From assembly GCF_029168945.1 (NCBI RefSeq), contig NC_083610.1, positions 52,895,929 to 52,959,928 on the forward strand: DNA of 64,000 nt, written 5' to 3'. Below are positions 12,210 to 23,990 of the stretch, piece by piece. This DNA comes from Cannabis sativa. Lineage: Eukaryota > Streptophyta > Magnoliopsida > Rosales > Cannabaceae. How positions within the stretch are numbered: position 1 is the first letter of the stretch; the number at the start of each line of letters is the position of its first letter. The notes beneath the pieces are model-generated. The model worked only from the letters and a program-made list of their open reading frames with translations, ran no database searches and was not told the origin of the DNA. The translations under genes were made by a program, and so were the position numbers.

Positions 12210-12217
12210 GATCGGCT

Positions 12218-12300
12218 CAAGATGGCATACTCGTTGAGGTAACATTTCTACCTATAATAAAGTTTATATGCCCAGAGAAGATGTTCTTTGATTGTGTTTA
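12218..12300 (+). pseudogene. LINE fragment 2 (continues fragment 1)
   Basis: The reading continues from the sequence broken by the hAT element into a stretch resembling the tryptophan- and proline-rich part of LINE proteins (RWHTR, MPRE). The match is weak alone but collinear with the fragments on either side. The following 12301-12415 has no coding signal I can defend. Confidence 0.35.
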
Positions 12301-12420
12301 TTCACTGTGTGATAGTATTAGAATTATTGATAAGGTGTATGGAGTTTCATCTCAAAACTAATTGTCCATGAAGAGTAACTCATACATCTTATATATGGTG
12401 TTATATTTCTACACCTTAAC

Positions 12421-14300
12421 TGTTGGGTTTTATGCCCTAAATAAAACTCATTTCAATATAATCAGATTTACTTATTAATATAGATCAGAAATAACATTTA
12501 ATGTTGCATGGTTCACATGATTATATGTACATAATGTATAAATTCATCTGAAACCCTTTTCACATACTTGATCCTGTTTATTGTGTCGTCAACACATTGG
12601 AAAGTAAACATGACTATGTGAATAAAGTTTCCTAGATTTATCAGACATAGGGTTTTACTGATATGATAATCTACAACAAGAGTTTACTTGTATTTGGAGA
12701 AATACTATGTTCTTTCCAGAGCATTGGTTAAAGTAAAGCTCAGGTTGGATGCATGGAGTATGCATCGGAAGGGACCGATATTGAACTTTGACTTAGATTT
12801 ATTAAACTTACCGTAATATCTATTCAAGTCAATATCGCCTAGTTGATCCTAGATCAAATGATCTTAATCCTGTTATGATTAGGCTCAATCTTGAAAGGCT
12901 ATTCGTGTTCTTTGATTTGTTAGTTAAGCCTACTTTTAGGTCGTGGTGATACGTACATTTTGGGAACACGGTAGTGCAATTGAGTGGGAGCGCTATCATA
13001 AAAATGGAATCTATAGCTTCTATCTGGCGAATAGTAAGCAAAGGATGATCTCCTTCGAGCTTGACCAAACGAACATAAATGGTGGAGTACTCATTTCACA
13101 TAAGCTGAAATATCATTTATACGGGGTCAAGTGTTTTAAGGAATAAATACATTGTAGGGTGTAACGGTAATTTAATCCCTTTACAGTGTAGATCATTCAT
13201 ATAGAGGGTCATTGATCACATTAGGATTATAACAATGGATAACTAATGATGTGTCTATATGGTGGAACATATGTAGCATTCTATATACCGGGAGTGCAAT
13301 TCTAAGTTCTATGCGTGGATTCAACGAAGAATTAATAAGTTAGTGAATTTTAGTGCTAAATTCTTGATCTACTTATTGGAAGCTCTAAGTTATAGACCCA
13401 TGGTCCCCCCACTAGTTGAGATAATATTGCTTGTAAGACTCATGTAATTGGTTTTGATTAATCAATTATAATTCTCAAATTAGACTATGTCTATTTGTGA
13501 ATTTTTCACTAAGTAAGGGCGAAATTGTAAAGAAAGAGTTTATAGGGGCATATTTGTTAATTATGATACTTTGTATGGTTCAATTAATGAATATGATAAA
13601 TGACAATATTATTTAATAATTATTTATAGTTATTAAATAGTTAGAATTGGCATTTAAATGGTTGAATTAGAAAATTGGCGTTTTTGAGAAAATCAGATGC
13701 AGAAAAGATAAAACTGCAAAATTGCAAAAAGTGAGGCCCAAATCCACTAGTATAGGGCCAGCCACTTTTGTAGGAAATTTAAACTGATTTTTTCATTATT
13801 TTAATGCCATATAATTCAAATCTAACCCTAGTGGAATGCTATAAATAGATAGTGAAGGCTTCAGAAAAATTACACTTTTCTTCTGACTTTTTCTATTCAG
13901 AAAAACTGAGCCTTCTCTCTCCCTATCTTTAGCTGAACACTCTCTCTCTTCTTCCTTGATAATTTCGAAATCCTTAGTGTATGAGTAGTGCCCACACACA
14001 TCAAGTGATACCTCAATCATAGTGAGGAAGATCGTGAAGAAAGATCATCAGCAAAGGAGTTTCAGCATCAAAGATTCAGAGAAAGAGATCCAGGTTCGAT
14101 ATTGATAATGCTCGCGCGTAAAGGAATCAAGGGCTAGATATCTGAACTGGAAGGAGTCATTATATTCCGCCTGCACCCAATGTAAGGTTTCTTAAACTTT
14201 ATATAAAGCTTATTTCATCGTTTTAGAAAGTTCATATTTAGGATGTTAATAAACATACTTGTGAGTAGATCTAAGATCCCCGGTAAAATAATTTCCAACA
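12421..14300 (+). repeat. 5' LTR of the 10.2-kb element
   Basis: The LTR starts TGTTGGGTTTTATGCC and ends ATTTCCAACA. It is about 98% identical by eye to the 3' LTR. From about 13440 to 14090 the two appear identical, while most differences fall in the first kilobase. Open frames inside it (12829-13068 minus, 13796-14020 minus) recur in the other LTR and are chance frames. Confidence 0.95.
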
Positions 14301-14302
14301 AC

Positions 14303-14315
14303 TGGCCTCAGAGCC
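14303..14315 (+). other. Primer binding site (initiator-Met type, two mismatches)
   Basis: TGGCCTCAGAGCC starts two bases after the LTR. The canonical plant site is TGGTATCAGAGCC. The two changes would weaken tRNA priming, or mark old mutation. Confidence 0.7.
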
Positions 14316-14869
14316 ATGGTAATTGATCTACTTACATGTAATTTGGACTTTAAAACGATTGTTTGTATGTTCTTTGGATGGTATCATGTTGTATTGAGTG
14401 TTATTTGATGATTGATTGATGATTGTGAAATTTTCGTGAAAAATAATTGTTATTTCGGTTCTGGCATTATTTTTATTGGATAGTATGGAAAAAATTAAGC
14501 AAGTTAGCCTTTTACAGAACTCAATTTGGATTTTATTTGAATTAGTTATGATTTTTTGAAGATTTCGACAAAATCGCTCGATAGTTTCATATGATCGCAA
14601 CTGTCCGTACAGTTTCGAATTTTTTCAATTTTCTTCAATTTTTCATACTTTTTCATGGAATTAACTTCCAATTTTTTGTATGGTTTTGTATATATACTAT
14701 TACTATTCCTAATTCAATTCTAATTATCATTTTGAATTAATTTAATTTTTTTTTTTAATTTAATTCAAGATATTAGTGTAATTTGAATTTGAATAGAATT
14801 AGTATTTATCTTTTTGCTTAAAAATCTATCTTATTTTTAAATTTGATTATATTTTTTTTAAATTTAAGG

Positions 14870-15012
14870 TCAGATATTTTAAGATATTTATAATATCTTT
14901 TAAGATATTTATAATATCTTTTAAGATATTTAAAAATATCTTATCTTTTAAAGATATTTATAATATCTTTTAAGATATTTTAAAAATATCTTATCTTTTA
15001 AGATTTTTTAAT
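14870..15012. repeat. Tandem palindromic AAGATATT repeats
   Basis: The self-complementary core AAGATATTTATAATATCTT and shorter variants (AAGATATTTAAAAATATCTT) recur about five times between 14870 and 15012. Each copy can fold on itself. It sits at the start of the AT-rich interior of the copia-derived element. Confidence 0.75.
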
Positions 15013-15927
15013 TAAATCTTTTTAGATATTTTGACCATATTTAAATTTAAAATAAGATATTTATAATCATGTAATTTTAAATAGATATAAGATATTTTGC
15101 TAATTTTTTAAATTTTGTTATTTTATTTATTTAAATTACATTTAAAAATTTGAAAAAGATATTTATTTATCTTTTCTAATTTTTTATTTAATTTTTATTT
15201 ATAAAATAACATTTAAAATTTAAAAGTAGTTAGCAAATTTTTGAAATGATATTTAGGTTGGTTGAAACCTAATTTTTCAAAAATTGTAGGTTTAATTTTA
15301 AATTTTTTTTAAATTTCGAATTTTTTTTAAATTTTTTAAAAATTTTAAATTTTTTTTTATTTTTATTTATTTAATTAATTATTTTCGAAATTAAATATTT
15401 ATTTAAAATTAAATAAATCCTACATCCAACTATCCAGCTAACCTTGTTGCAGGAGTATGTGTTTTAGCTTATGTGTAAGTTTTTAAAACCTATTATTACT
15501 TGATTGCAAATAGCCATGGTTACTTTTTGCCAGATCTAATGATCTGATGGCTCCCTTGGTCAAGATAATAATTTGTAACAGGTATATTTACAATCTTCTT
15601 TCATCTGTGTATGACCTAGCAACATACGATAGACCCATCCAAAGTGTGCACGTGTGAGCCTATGTGTTTAATTTTATTATAGATGCATATAGGTTAATGT
15701 TGCTAAATAAAATGTCATAGTCATTGATAGATTTTATTTAGGCCCATTTAGTTTTGGGCTTATTCAATTAATAACAGTTGTTCTTATTAAGGTTAAATTC
15801 CTCTCTTTTGGGCCTTGTGTGAGAGTTGGGAGCCATAGAAGTGGGTACGACATACCGAACTCCAAGACCCCTCACACAAACCACCCCGGTTGTGAAGGCC
15901 CATTTGCCTGATTTGAATGACTGTACT

Positions 15928-17480
15928 AGGTTAATTACACTAGTTTAACCTAATTAAAATTGATTAGCAACATAATTAATTTCATTTATTTTGAAATTAA
16001 TTTAAGAAAAACATAGTTTAAAGAATTTTTTTTATTCTAAGCTAAACTATGTGTATTTTCTTGTATTTAATTAAATATAGAATTATAACCATCTAGATTC
16101 TTTCTGGAACTTAATTTAAATTTTTCATTAAATATTCCTATTTAAGTTGATATTTAGTTATCTTCAACTAACCAACTTAAATCAATATCTTTGAATTCAA
16201 AATTTCAAAATTAAGTTGAGGAATTTTAGGCATTGGTTATTAAGATTCTTTAGATATTTTTAAGTTAATATCTTTTCGAATATTAACTTAAAATGGAATA
16301 TTTTCAAATTAAGTGGTTACAACTTAATTTTTGATATTTAATTAAATTTAAATTTGAAAAATATTTAGGTTCTAGATTTTTTCTAATACAACCTAAATTA
16401 GATATTTTTTCAAATTTTGTGGAAAAGATACTTAGTCAAATAAGATATTTTCTAGATAGTTATTTCTGATTACTTATTATTTCTAATATTAAATAGAAAA
16501 ATATTATAAATTGTGAAATTAATTATTTATATAATTAATTTTGGTACAATTTATTTTAAGTATATTTTTTCCTAGATAAACTAGTAGATTAATAATTAAG
16601 CCTTCTCTACACTTAATTATTTATTTCTTGAATTTAATACATTTAATTAATTTGAAAATAAAATATCTAAGTTGATTTAATCATCATACTTAAATATTTC
16701 TTTTTCATGACATTTAATTAAAAAGAAAATTATTTTTAGTTGAAATTTAATTTTTCAACTAAATTTAAATAATTTTCAAAATATATTTTTTCTTTATTTT
16801 ATTAATCAATTTTTCGAAATTGCATTTCTTAAATGCTAGAATTTCGAATTTTATCTTGAAAAATAGATTAAGTTGTAAATTAATTATTTATTTTAATTAA
16901 TTCTTGGATCAACTTAAATCAATGATTTTTTCATTTATTGATTAATTTAAAATAAATTGAATTAAAGTATATTATTAGAAATTGAATTAATTAGTCAAAG
17001 AAAAATCTAGATAGATGATATTTTTGCTTGAAGTATTTTTCTAGTGTATTTAATTAAATAGAAAATTAATATTTAAGTTGATTTTCATCATCATACTTAA
17101 ATATTTGAAATTTTTCTTATATATTTAATTAAATAGGAAAATTATATTTTTTGTTGTAAATTAATTTTATTAATTAATTTTGGGCCAACATTAAATTAGA
17201 ATAATTTTTCCAGGATTTATTTTTTATTTTAATATGCATTTTTTCGAAAATTGTATTCTTATATACTTTAATTTTTCGAAATGCAATATATATTTATAGA
17301 AAATTAAATTTGAGTTGTAAATTAATTTAAATTAATTTTGTAACAACTTAAATATTTTTTTCTAAATATTTATTGGAAATTAATACTAAGATGGAAATAA
17401 TTCATGTTATTTTCATATCCATCTAAGTAAAATTTATAAATATTAAATTAAAATTTATATTTAGAATTTTTCATTCTAAA
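15928..17480. repeat. Serial array of about 18 stem-loops
   Basis: Consecutive inverted repeats with short loops follow one another with little gap. Examples: 15928-15951, 15974-16002 (11-bp perfect arms), 16011-16052, 16141-16181, 16257-16293 (11-14 bp arms), 16306-16330, 16363-16398, 16508-16552, 16591-16621, 16661-16700, 16725-16777, 16813-16848, 16868-16917, 16915-16948, 17068-17105 (11-bp perfect), 17152-17190, 17232-17290, 17313-17349, 17385-17428 and 17460-17480. Arm sequences differ between hairpins, but some classes recur (AAGTTG..CAACTT, TTCGAAA..TTTCGAA). It is non-coding and lies between primer site and pol remnants. Its role is unknown. Confidence 0.7.
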
Positions 17481-17559
17481 TTGGAATTTTTAAATAAATA
17501 TATATTTAAAATAAATAAATTAAATAAAGAGAATCAAAGAAAATACAACTCACTTTAAA

Positions 17560-20400
17560 TAATGAGCTTGATTATTATTAAGATATTCGATCTCCATTGT
17601 TGGTCTTACAAAAGTTAAATGTTTTCAATATAACCTCGAGACGCTAGACTTCGTCCCCCTATGGATGGTTATTCGTTGAACGCATTTAACACCGTAAGAT
17701 TTCATTTGATAAGTGTTTTGTAAGTTTTCGTCTCTATTAGACTCTCCTACTAAGTGACTACTTAGAGATAAACTTATGAAACATGAAACAATGGTTGAGG
17801 CTCATTAAATGAGAATAACCTTGACTCTCGCCTACGGACAACGTTGGATTCTTATTTTGATCGAATAAAAGGTTGCTAGAATGGTTTCTATTTTAGATGA
17901 GCTGACAAATCTATTCAATAAATGATGCTTTGACTCTCGCCTACCGACACTTTGTATCGCTTGTTGAAAACCTTGGAAATTATATAGGATTGTATGTTTT
18001 AGTATTTTCACTAGTCATTCCTACTTGCTATATGTTTATAATTTCTGAATTGTGTATGAATTTATATTGAACCATGTTATTTTCTGTTATTAAGTTGTAG
18101 TTTAATTTCGAATCTTCATTGTTGGTCCAACATGTTTGTTTATCTAATGAGATAAATCCCTAATGGATTTTCACCATTAGACATACATAATAGTGTAAGA
18201 TCTCGAAAGATAAGTATTGTATATGCGACATCTAACTGTTCATCAATTGATGACACCTTAGACTAGTATTTTTACGATATGAAACAAGAAGATTACATAA
18301 ATAAGATTACTTTGTCTTTCGCTAATCGAAGCATCGTTGGATTCTTATTTATAAACGAAATTATCCTAATTCCTCTTAGCTTATTCATTTCGAATTAGCT
18401 CAATAATATATCATTGGATGAATGGTCTATAAATCATTTCATGTCATTATATTTTCTCTTAAGAAATTAAATGACGCATATGATTATAATCCCGAAATTC
18501 TATTCCCAATTGATATAAATCCTCAATCTTAGAAATCTCCTACTTGTATGGGCAAATCTGACTTAGAGTTTGTATTAGTAGTGCTTGTCCAAGATAGAAT
18601 TACTCATTATATTTGGTATAAATTTAAGTTTTTGACTTTAATTTTAGATTCCAAATAGAAATTTTCTTAAATTTCTAATTCCAGAATACAATACAGTTAC
18701 ACTTTCTCAAGTGTTTAATATCCATCTTCTATTAATGGATTAAAAACTGTATGGAATATGAGTTAGGTATTCGTGACCGGGATCCAGCTTGCATTCTAAG
18801 AACTCTTTGATGTAACTAAACCTATGTCATCATAGACACTACCACTTTCTTTTAATCTATGGCATTTGTATCTGTTCATAGTGGATTTGACAAGATCAAT
18901 CTCGCAAAGAGTTAATATGCCTATATCCATCGAAAGTAGTTCATCTCATTCGTATGGATGTACATTCGAGGGTGGATATGAGTTTTTCGTTGTATTCTTA
19001 AAACGATAACTCTAGATTATACCTTTTAGCAAAGAAATTTGAAATGTTTGAAAAATTTCATTAATTTCTAGCAATGGTTAAAACCATTAAGGTAAGTGGT
19101 TAAAGATCTTGCGAACCGATAGGGGTGGAGAAATAGATAGTAGATATGCAACTTCAAAGATCATTAAATTGATTTTTGAATTATATCCAAACTTACCTCC
19201 AGTAAATTTCGAGTTGCATGTTGATGATTAGTTACTAGTCGTTGCCTAATTCCTTCTATGGTAATACAATTTCGAATGATGTAATGGTTGTATACTTAAT
19301 GTAAATCATTACTAGATTCATGGATGACCTAATCAAAATCTTAAGAAAAGCTAGAACCATTAACCATGGTTTGTTAGCTATTCTAAGTGATTGGGGGTGG
19401 ACCATCCCATTGTCAATAGATAAGAAAGTGTTTGTTCAAACAAATACTACTTTTCTAAGATAATGACTAAGTCTCTAAAACAAGTAGCAAATAAAGGAGA
19501 TATTTTTCTTGATTCCAAAAGTGTTCTATCATCTTATATAACATATGATGATCCCACTCGCCTCCGTTGTCTTGTCACAACCGAAGAGATCAATACCATT
19601 TAATTTTCTTAGACATAATTCACGGTGCCTTGTCGTAGTGGGAGAGTTTCTAGGAACTCACCTTCTTATGACTTGGGAGACACTAGTGATTTAAATCCAT
19701 TGTGAGTTTAAACAAGTAATGGATTGTCAAGATAAGAAACTAAGAAGAAAGCCGATAGAACTATGGTTTAATCCATTCACATGGAATAACCTAAAGTTTT
19801 CTATTACAAGGACATAAAAGGAAATTTTAGTTAATCAGTCTATTCTATAGACTTAACAAAACTTCCCGTTCCTAGTATTATAGGTTTGAGTTTATCTAAA
19901 CCTATGGCTTGTGGTATACACCCGGTAATTACTTACTCTAATGCAAGCAACTTACTTTAGTAAGATGCTTTCAAGCATTTTCTTTCTAATGGCAATCTAT
20001 GTAAGCTTCACAACTTCTTAGGCATAGATTTTATCTAAGGAAAAGTCTCAACTATTCCAAAAGATAAAGCCATGAAAGAATTTCTTATATCAACAAAGTG
20101 AGAGGTCTTAGATATGCTTTTGTATGCCTTGGACCAGACACCGTCGTTGAGTGGGAGTAATGAGTAGGTATCGATTAATCTAGAGAAGAACATTGGAAGA
20201 CAATCAAGTAAATTTTAAGATTAAGAAGAGGAACTATATGTTAGTCTATAAGGGTGTGATTAAAACTCTTAGACTACACCATATCAGATTTCGAAATTTG
20301 CCTATGTGCTAGTAAATATTTCTGATAAGATGGTGATTACCTTTGGGTGGAATAATGATTTTGGAGAAGTGTAAAAACCTATCCGAAGTCTCTGTGTCTA
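17560..20400 (+). pseudogene. Very decayed copia gag-pol remnant
   Basis: No frame is open, but at 20040-20300 pieces in changing frames resemble the end of copia reverse transcriptase and the start of RNase H: LRYAFVCLGPD (cf. the MYAMLCTRPD block), an EHW segment, an L-RRGT block and a DYTISDFE-like segment. Upstream (17560-20040) I see no secure match. Three copies of a CTCTCGCCTAC-type motif lie at 17821-17870, 17930-17960 and 18308-18360. The remnant indicates copia ancestry for the element. Confidence 0.5.
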
Positions 20401-20748
20401 CCAGAGAGAGACCGAATGTTAAAGCCGAGAAAGGTACTTATTCGGCCTAAGGAAAGTTCTATACATTTTTGGCATCATTCCAAATTGCCTTAAACTACTC
20501 GTGTTAATTTCCCGATTAACCAAAAGTAGTTGCCAAAAGTATAGAATCCAAAGATCCCAAGAGAGTAGACATATAGAGAGGAATTTCACATTATCAATGA
20601 TTTTGTGATTAAAGGAAGAGTAATGGTGGAGAAAAGGTTGTGGTTAATTCAACCTTTCGTATCCTATTACGAGGAGTTTACTACTACTACACTTGATTTG
20701 TATATCAAGGTGTTGAGATTATTTGAAATGCACTTTTTGTTTTATATT

Positions 20749-20764
20749 AGTGCAAGTGGGAGTT
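20749..20764 (+). other. Polypurine tract
   Basis: AGTGCAAGTGGGAGTT lies directly before the 3' LTR start at 20765, in the place where plus-strand cDNA synthesis is primed. The same tract occurs beside the truncated relative at 3249-3262. Confidence 0.75.
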
Positions 20765-22642
20765 TGTTGGGTTTTATGCCCTAAATAAAACTCATTTCAA
20801 TATAATCAGATTTACTTATTAATATAGATCAGAAATAACATTTAATGTTGCATGGTTCACATGATTATATGTACATAATGTATAAATTCATCTGAAACCC
20901 TTTTCACATACTTGATCCCCGTTTATTGTGTCGTCAACACATTGGAAAGTAAACATGACTATGTGAATAAAGTTTCCAGATTTATCGACATAGGGTTTTA
21001 CCGATATGATAATCTACAACAAGAGTTTACTTGTATTTGGAGAAATACTATGTTCTTTCCAGAGCATTGGTTAAAGTAAAGCTCAAGTTGGATGCATGGA
21101 GTATGCATCGGAAGGGACCGATATTGAACTATGAATTAGATTTATTAAACTTACCGTAATATCTATTCAAATCAATATCGCCTAGTTGATCCTAGATCAA
21201 ATGATCTTAATCCTGTTATGATTATGCTCAATCTTGAAAGGCTATTCGTGTTCTTTGATTTGTTAGTTAAGCGTACTTTTAGGTCAGGGTGATACGTACA
21301 TTTTGGGAACACGGTAGTGCAATTGAGTGGGAGCGCTATCATAAAAATGGAATCTATAGCTTCTATCTGGCGAATAGTAAGCAAAGGATGATCTCCTTCG
21401 AGCTTGACCAAACGAACATAAATGGTGGAGTACTCATTTCACATAAGCTGAAATATCATTTATACGGGGTCAAGTGTTTTAAGGAATAAATACATTGTGT
21501 AGGGTGTAACGGTAATTTAATCCCTTTACGTGTAGATCATTCATATAGAGGGTCATTGATCACATTAGGATTATAACAATGGATAACTAATGATGTGTCT
21601 ATATGGTGGAACATATAGAGCATTCTATATACTGGGAGTGCAATTCTAAGTTCTATGCGTGGATTCAACGAAGAATTAATAAGTTAGTGAATTTTAGTGC
21701 TAAATTCTTGATCTACTTATTGGAAGCTCGGTTATATAGACCCATGGTCCCCCCACTAGTCGAGATAATATTGCTTGTAAGACTCATGTAATTGGTTTTG
21801 ATTAATCAATTATAATTCTCAAATTAGACTATGTCTATTTGTGAATTTTTCACTAAGTAAGGGCGAAATTGTAAAGAAAGAGTTTATAGGGGCATATTTG
21901 TTAATTATGATACTTTGTATGGTTCAATTAATGAATATGATAAATGACAATATTATTTAATAATTATTTATAGTTATTAAATAGTTAGAATTGGCATTTA
22001 AATGGTTGAATTAGAAAATTGGCGTTTTTGAGAAAATCAGATGCAGAAAAGATAAAACTGCAAAATTGCAAAAAGTGAGGCCCAAATCCACTAGTATAGG
22101 GCCAGCCACTTTTGTAGGAAATTTAAACTGATTTTTTCATTATTTTAATGCCATATAATTCAAATCTAACCCTAGTGGAATGCTATAAATAGATAGTGAA
22201 GGCTTCAGAAAAATTACACTTTTCTTCTGACTTTTTCTATTCAGAAAAACTGAGCCTTCTCTCTCCCTATCTTTAGCTGAACACTCTCTCTCTTCTTCCT
22301 TGATAATTTCGAAATCCTTAGTGTATGAGTAGTGCCCACACACATCAAGTGATACCTCAATCATAGTGAGGAAGATCGTGAAGAAAGATCATCAGCAAAG
22401 GAGTTTCAGCATCAAAGATTCAGAGAAAGAGATCCAGGTTCAGATATTGATAATGCTCGCTACGTAAAGGAATCAAGGGCTAGATATCTGAACGGAAGGA
22501 GTCATTATATTCCGCTGCACCCAATGTAAGGTTTCTTAAACTTTATATGTGTTTATTTCATCGTTTTAGAAAGTTCATATTTAGGATGTTAATAAACATA
22601 CTTGTGAGTAGATCTAAGATCCTGGTAAAATAATTTCCAACA
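20765..22642 (+). repeat. 3' LTR of the 10.2-kb element
   Basis: This LTR has the same ends as the 5' LTR and is followed by the target duplication TTAAC (22643-22647). Small indels distinguish the copies, for example near 20918, 21495 and 22440. Confidence 0.95.
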
Positions 22643-22647
22643 TTAAC

Positions 22648-22984
22648 AATGTCAATGGATCACAATTGTAGCTCTTTTTGACTTGTCTTTTTAGACCGGC
22701 GACACTTTTAGCTTATAACGAATCACAAGCGGACATTTTTTAACTTGTCTTTTTGGACTGGTGACACTTTTGATTCACTATTCCAAAATTACAAACCGTT
22801 TTTTTTTAATCATCTTTTTGGACCAATTATTGTATTTGGATCGAATACTCATTATAGTTTTGTTTGGCTCTAATGTTATCTTAGAATTTGACAAGGTACG
22901 TGCGATTTTATCTCAAAACTAATTGACAATAAAATAAGTAGCTTATATATCTTATATTATATATGTGGATTTTGTTTCAGTACT
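22648..22984. other. Non-coding stretch with a three-fold diverged repeat
   Basis: No coding signal is seen. A unit like ACTTGTCTTTTTGGACTGGTGACAC occurs at about 22680, 22742 and, weaker, 22808. The end (TTGTTTCAG at 22973-22981) resembles a splice acceptor before the next LINE fragment. The phrase TCTCAAAACTAATTG also occurs at 12351, so this DNA shares ancestry with the flank on the far side of the copia-derived element. Confidence 0.4.
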
Positions 22985-23756
22985 CGCTTGGTGGAAGTGA
23001 AGTTGATGAGGCTATCCTTTCAATTCCAAGACAAGTGGAGCTCTCTTTTGATAATCTTGTTTGAAATTATGGAGAGATTGGTTATTATACGATACACAAT
23101 GGTTATTGGTTTCTTTGTCTCCATAAAGGTGTTGGTCAGTCTTCCACTTCTCAGGGGCCTTCGAAGTGGTGGACGATGATGTGGAGTCTATGCTTACCTC
23201 AAAAGTCAAGCCCACAATTGGTTGGCTTGTCTGACTCAGCTTGCTCAAATAGGAATTCCCACTTCCAGTTTGTGTCCTTACTGGCTTAAGGGTTTTGATA
23301 AGATGTTGTTTAGCACGCTCTTTGGGGTTGTGAGAAGCTGGTTGCTATACATAGTACTTTGACTCAACTAAATGAGATACTTCCTGAATCCTGAGGCAGA
23401 TTTTGAAAAAATAATTATGGTGTTCTTTAGGATCTAGTAAAAAGGAAACAAACGGGTGAGTGAAAATATTGTAATTGATGATTTTCAAGTTGTCAATGGG
23501 CCTTTTAAGGACATCTAGACATGTTATAGAGTTAATAATGACTCAGGGCAAGCAGGGAGTGATTGACATGCGATTTGTTCTCCTACTGGTGGTAAGTAGA
23601 TCGCACCTCCCACTGGTATTATTTAAGTGAATATTTGTGCAATTTGTGATGTTTCTAACTGCGAGAATGGATTGGGAATGGTGGCTCCTGCTTCATTAGG
23701 AGAACAAATCGCATGTCAATTGGGATATATGCTTATTTAAGTAGTGTTGTGAAATA
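22985..23756 (+). pseudogene. LINE fragment 3 (zinc-binding region to RNase H)
   Basis: In shifting plus-strand frames the sequence reads VDEAILSIPRQ, an NGYW block, then WWTMMWSLCLP with a following Val-Lys (the RT-associated zinc region of plant LINEs). Further on comes ICAICDVSNCENGLGMV, resembling the start of an RNase H domain (about 23630-23690). It continues fragments 1 and 2 in the correct order and is heavily mutated. The full enzyme would copy its own mRNA at a nicked target site. Confidence 0.6.
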
Positions 23757-23786
23757 GTATCTCAAAAAAAAAAAAAAAAAGAAAAA
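23757..23786 (+). mobile_element. Near-empty retroposon: poly(A) with 18-bp target duplication
   Basis: AAGTAGTGTTGTGAAATA at 23739-23756 is repeated exactly at 23787-23804. Between them lie only GTATCTC and a run of A broken by one G. That is what an extremely 5'-truncated LINE or SINE insertion leaves: tail plus target duplication. It interrupts the older LINE RNase H sequence. Confidence 0.7.
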
Positions 23787-23990
23787 AAGTAGTGTTGTGA
23801 AATACATAATTGATGTATGTAATGTTTTCTCTAATATTTCTTTCCAGCATTGCCTTATTGGAGTTAATGGTGTAACTCATGCTATGGCAAAATTAGTTTT
23901 ATCTAGGTAATAAGATGTTCTTGTTACACAGATCTGCCTATTCAATGATTTCCTTTGGCTCTCGGCCTTTAGGCTAAATTTTTCTCACTA
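23787..23990 (+). pseudogene. LINE fragment 4 (end of RNase H)
   Basis: After the poly(A) insertion the frame reads GVNGVTHAMAKLVLSR (about 23868-23915), matching the R-x-x-N-x-x-A-H-x-L-A-K signature at the end of LINE RNase H domains. An aromatic tail typical of these proteins follows. No further LINE sequence is seen beyond about 23990. Confidence 0.55.

Larger units (their letters stand above)
12421..22642 (+). mobile_element. Copia-derived LTR retrotransposon, non-autonomous, 10.2 kb, with TTAAC target duplication
   Basis: The element has 1880-bp and 1878-bp LTRs (12421-14300 and 20765-22642) with TGTTGGG..CCAACA ends, a primer site, a polypurine tract and perfect 5-bp flanks TTAAC (12416-12420 and 22643-22647). 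I counted roughly 30 LTR differences by eye, about 98% identity. The 6.46-kb interior has no open frame of any size. Its first half is an AT-rich stem-loop region and its second half carries very decayed copia pol traces (clearest at 20040-20300). Intact ends with a dead interior suggest a large retrotransposon derivative moved by proteins from another copy. Confidence 0.9.

Noticed and set aside
12829..13068. 79-codon minus-strand frame, nearly the same at 21172-21411
   Set aside because: Both lie at the same place in the two LTRs. The repetition comes from the LTR, not from a gene. The frames 13796-14020 and 22140-22364 are rejected for the same reason.
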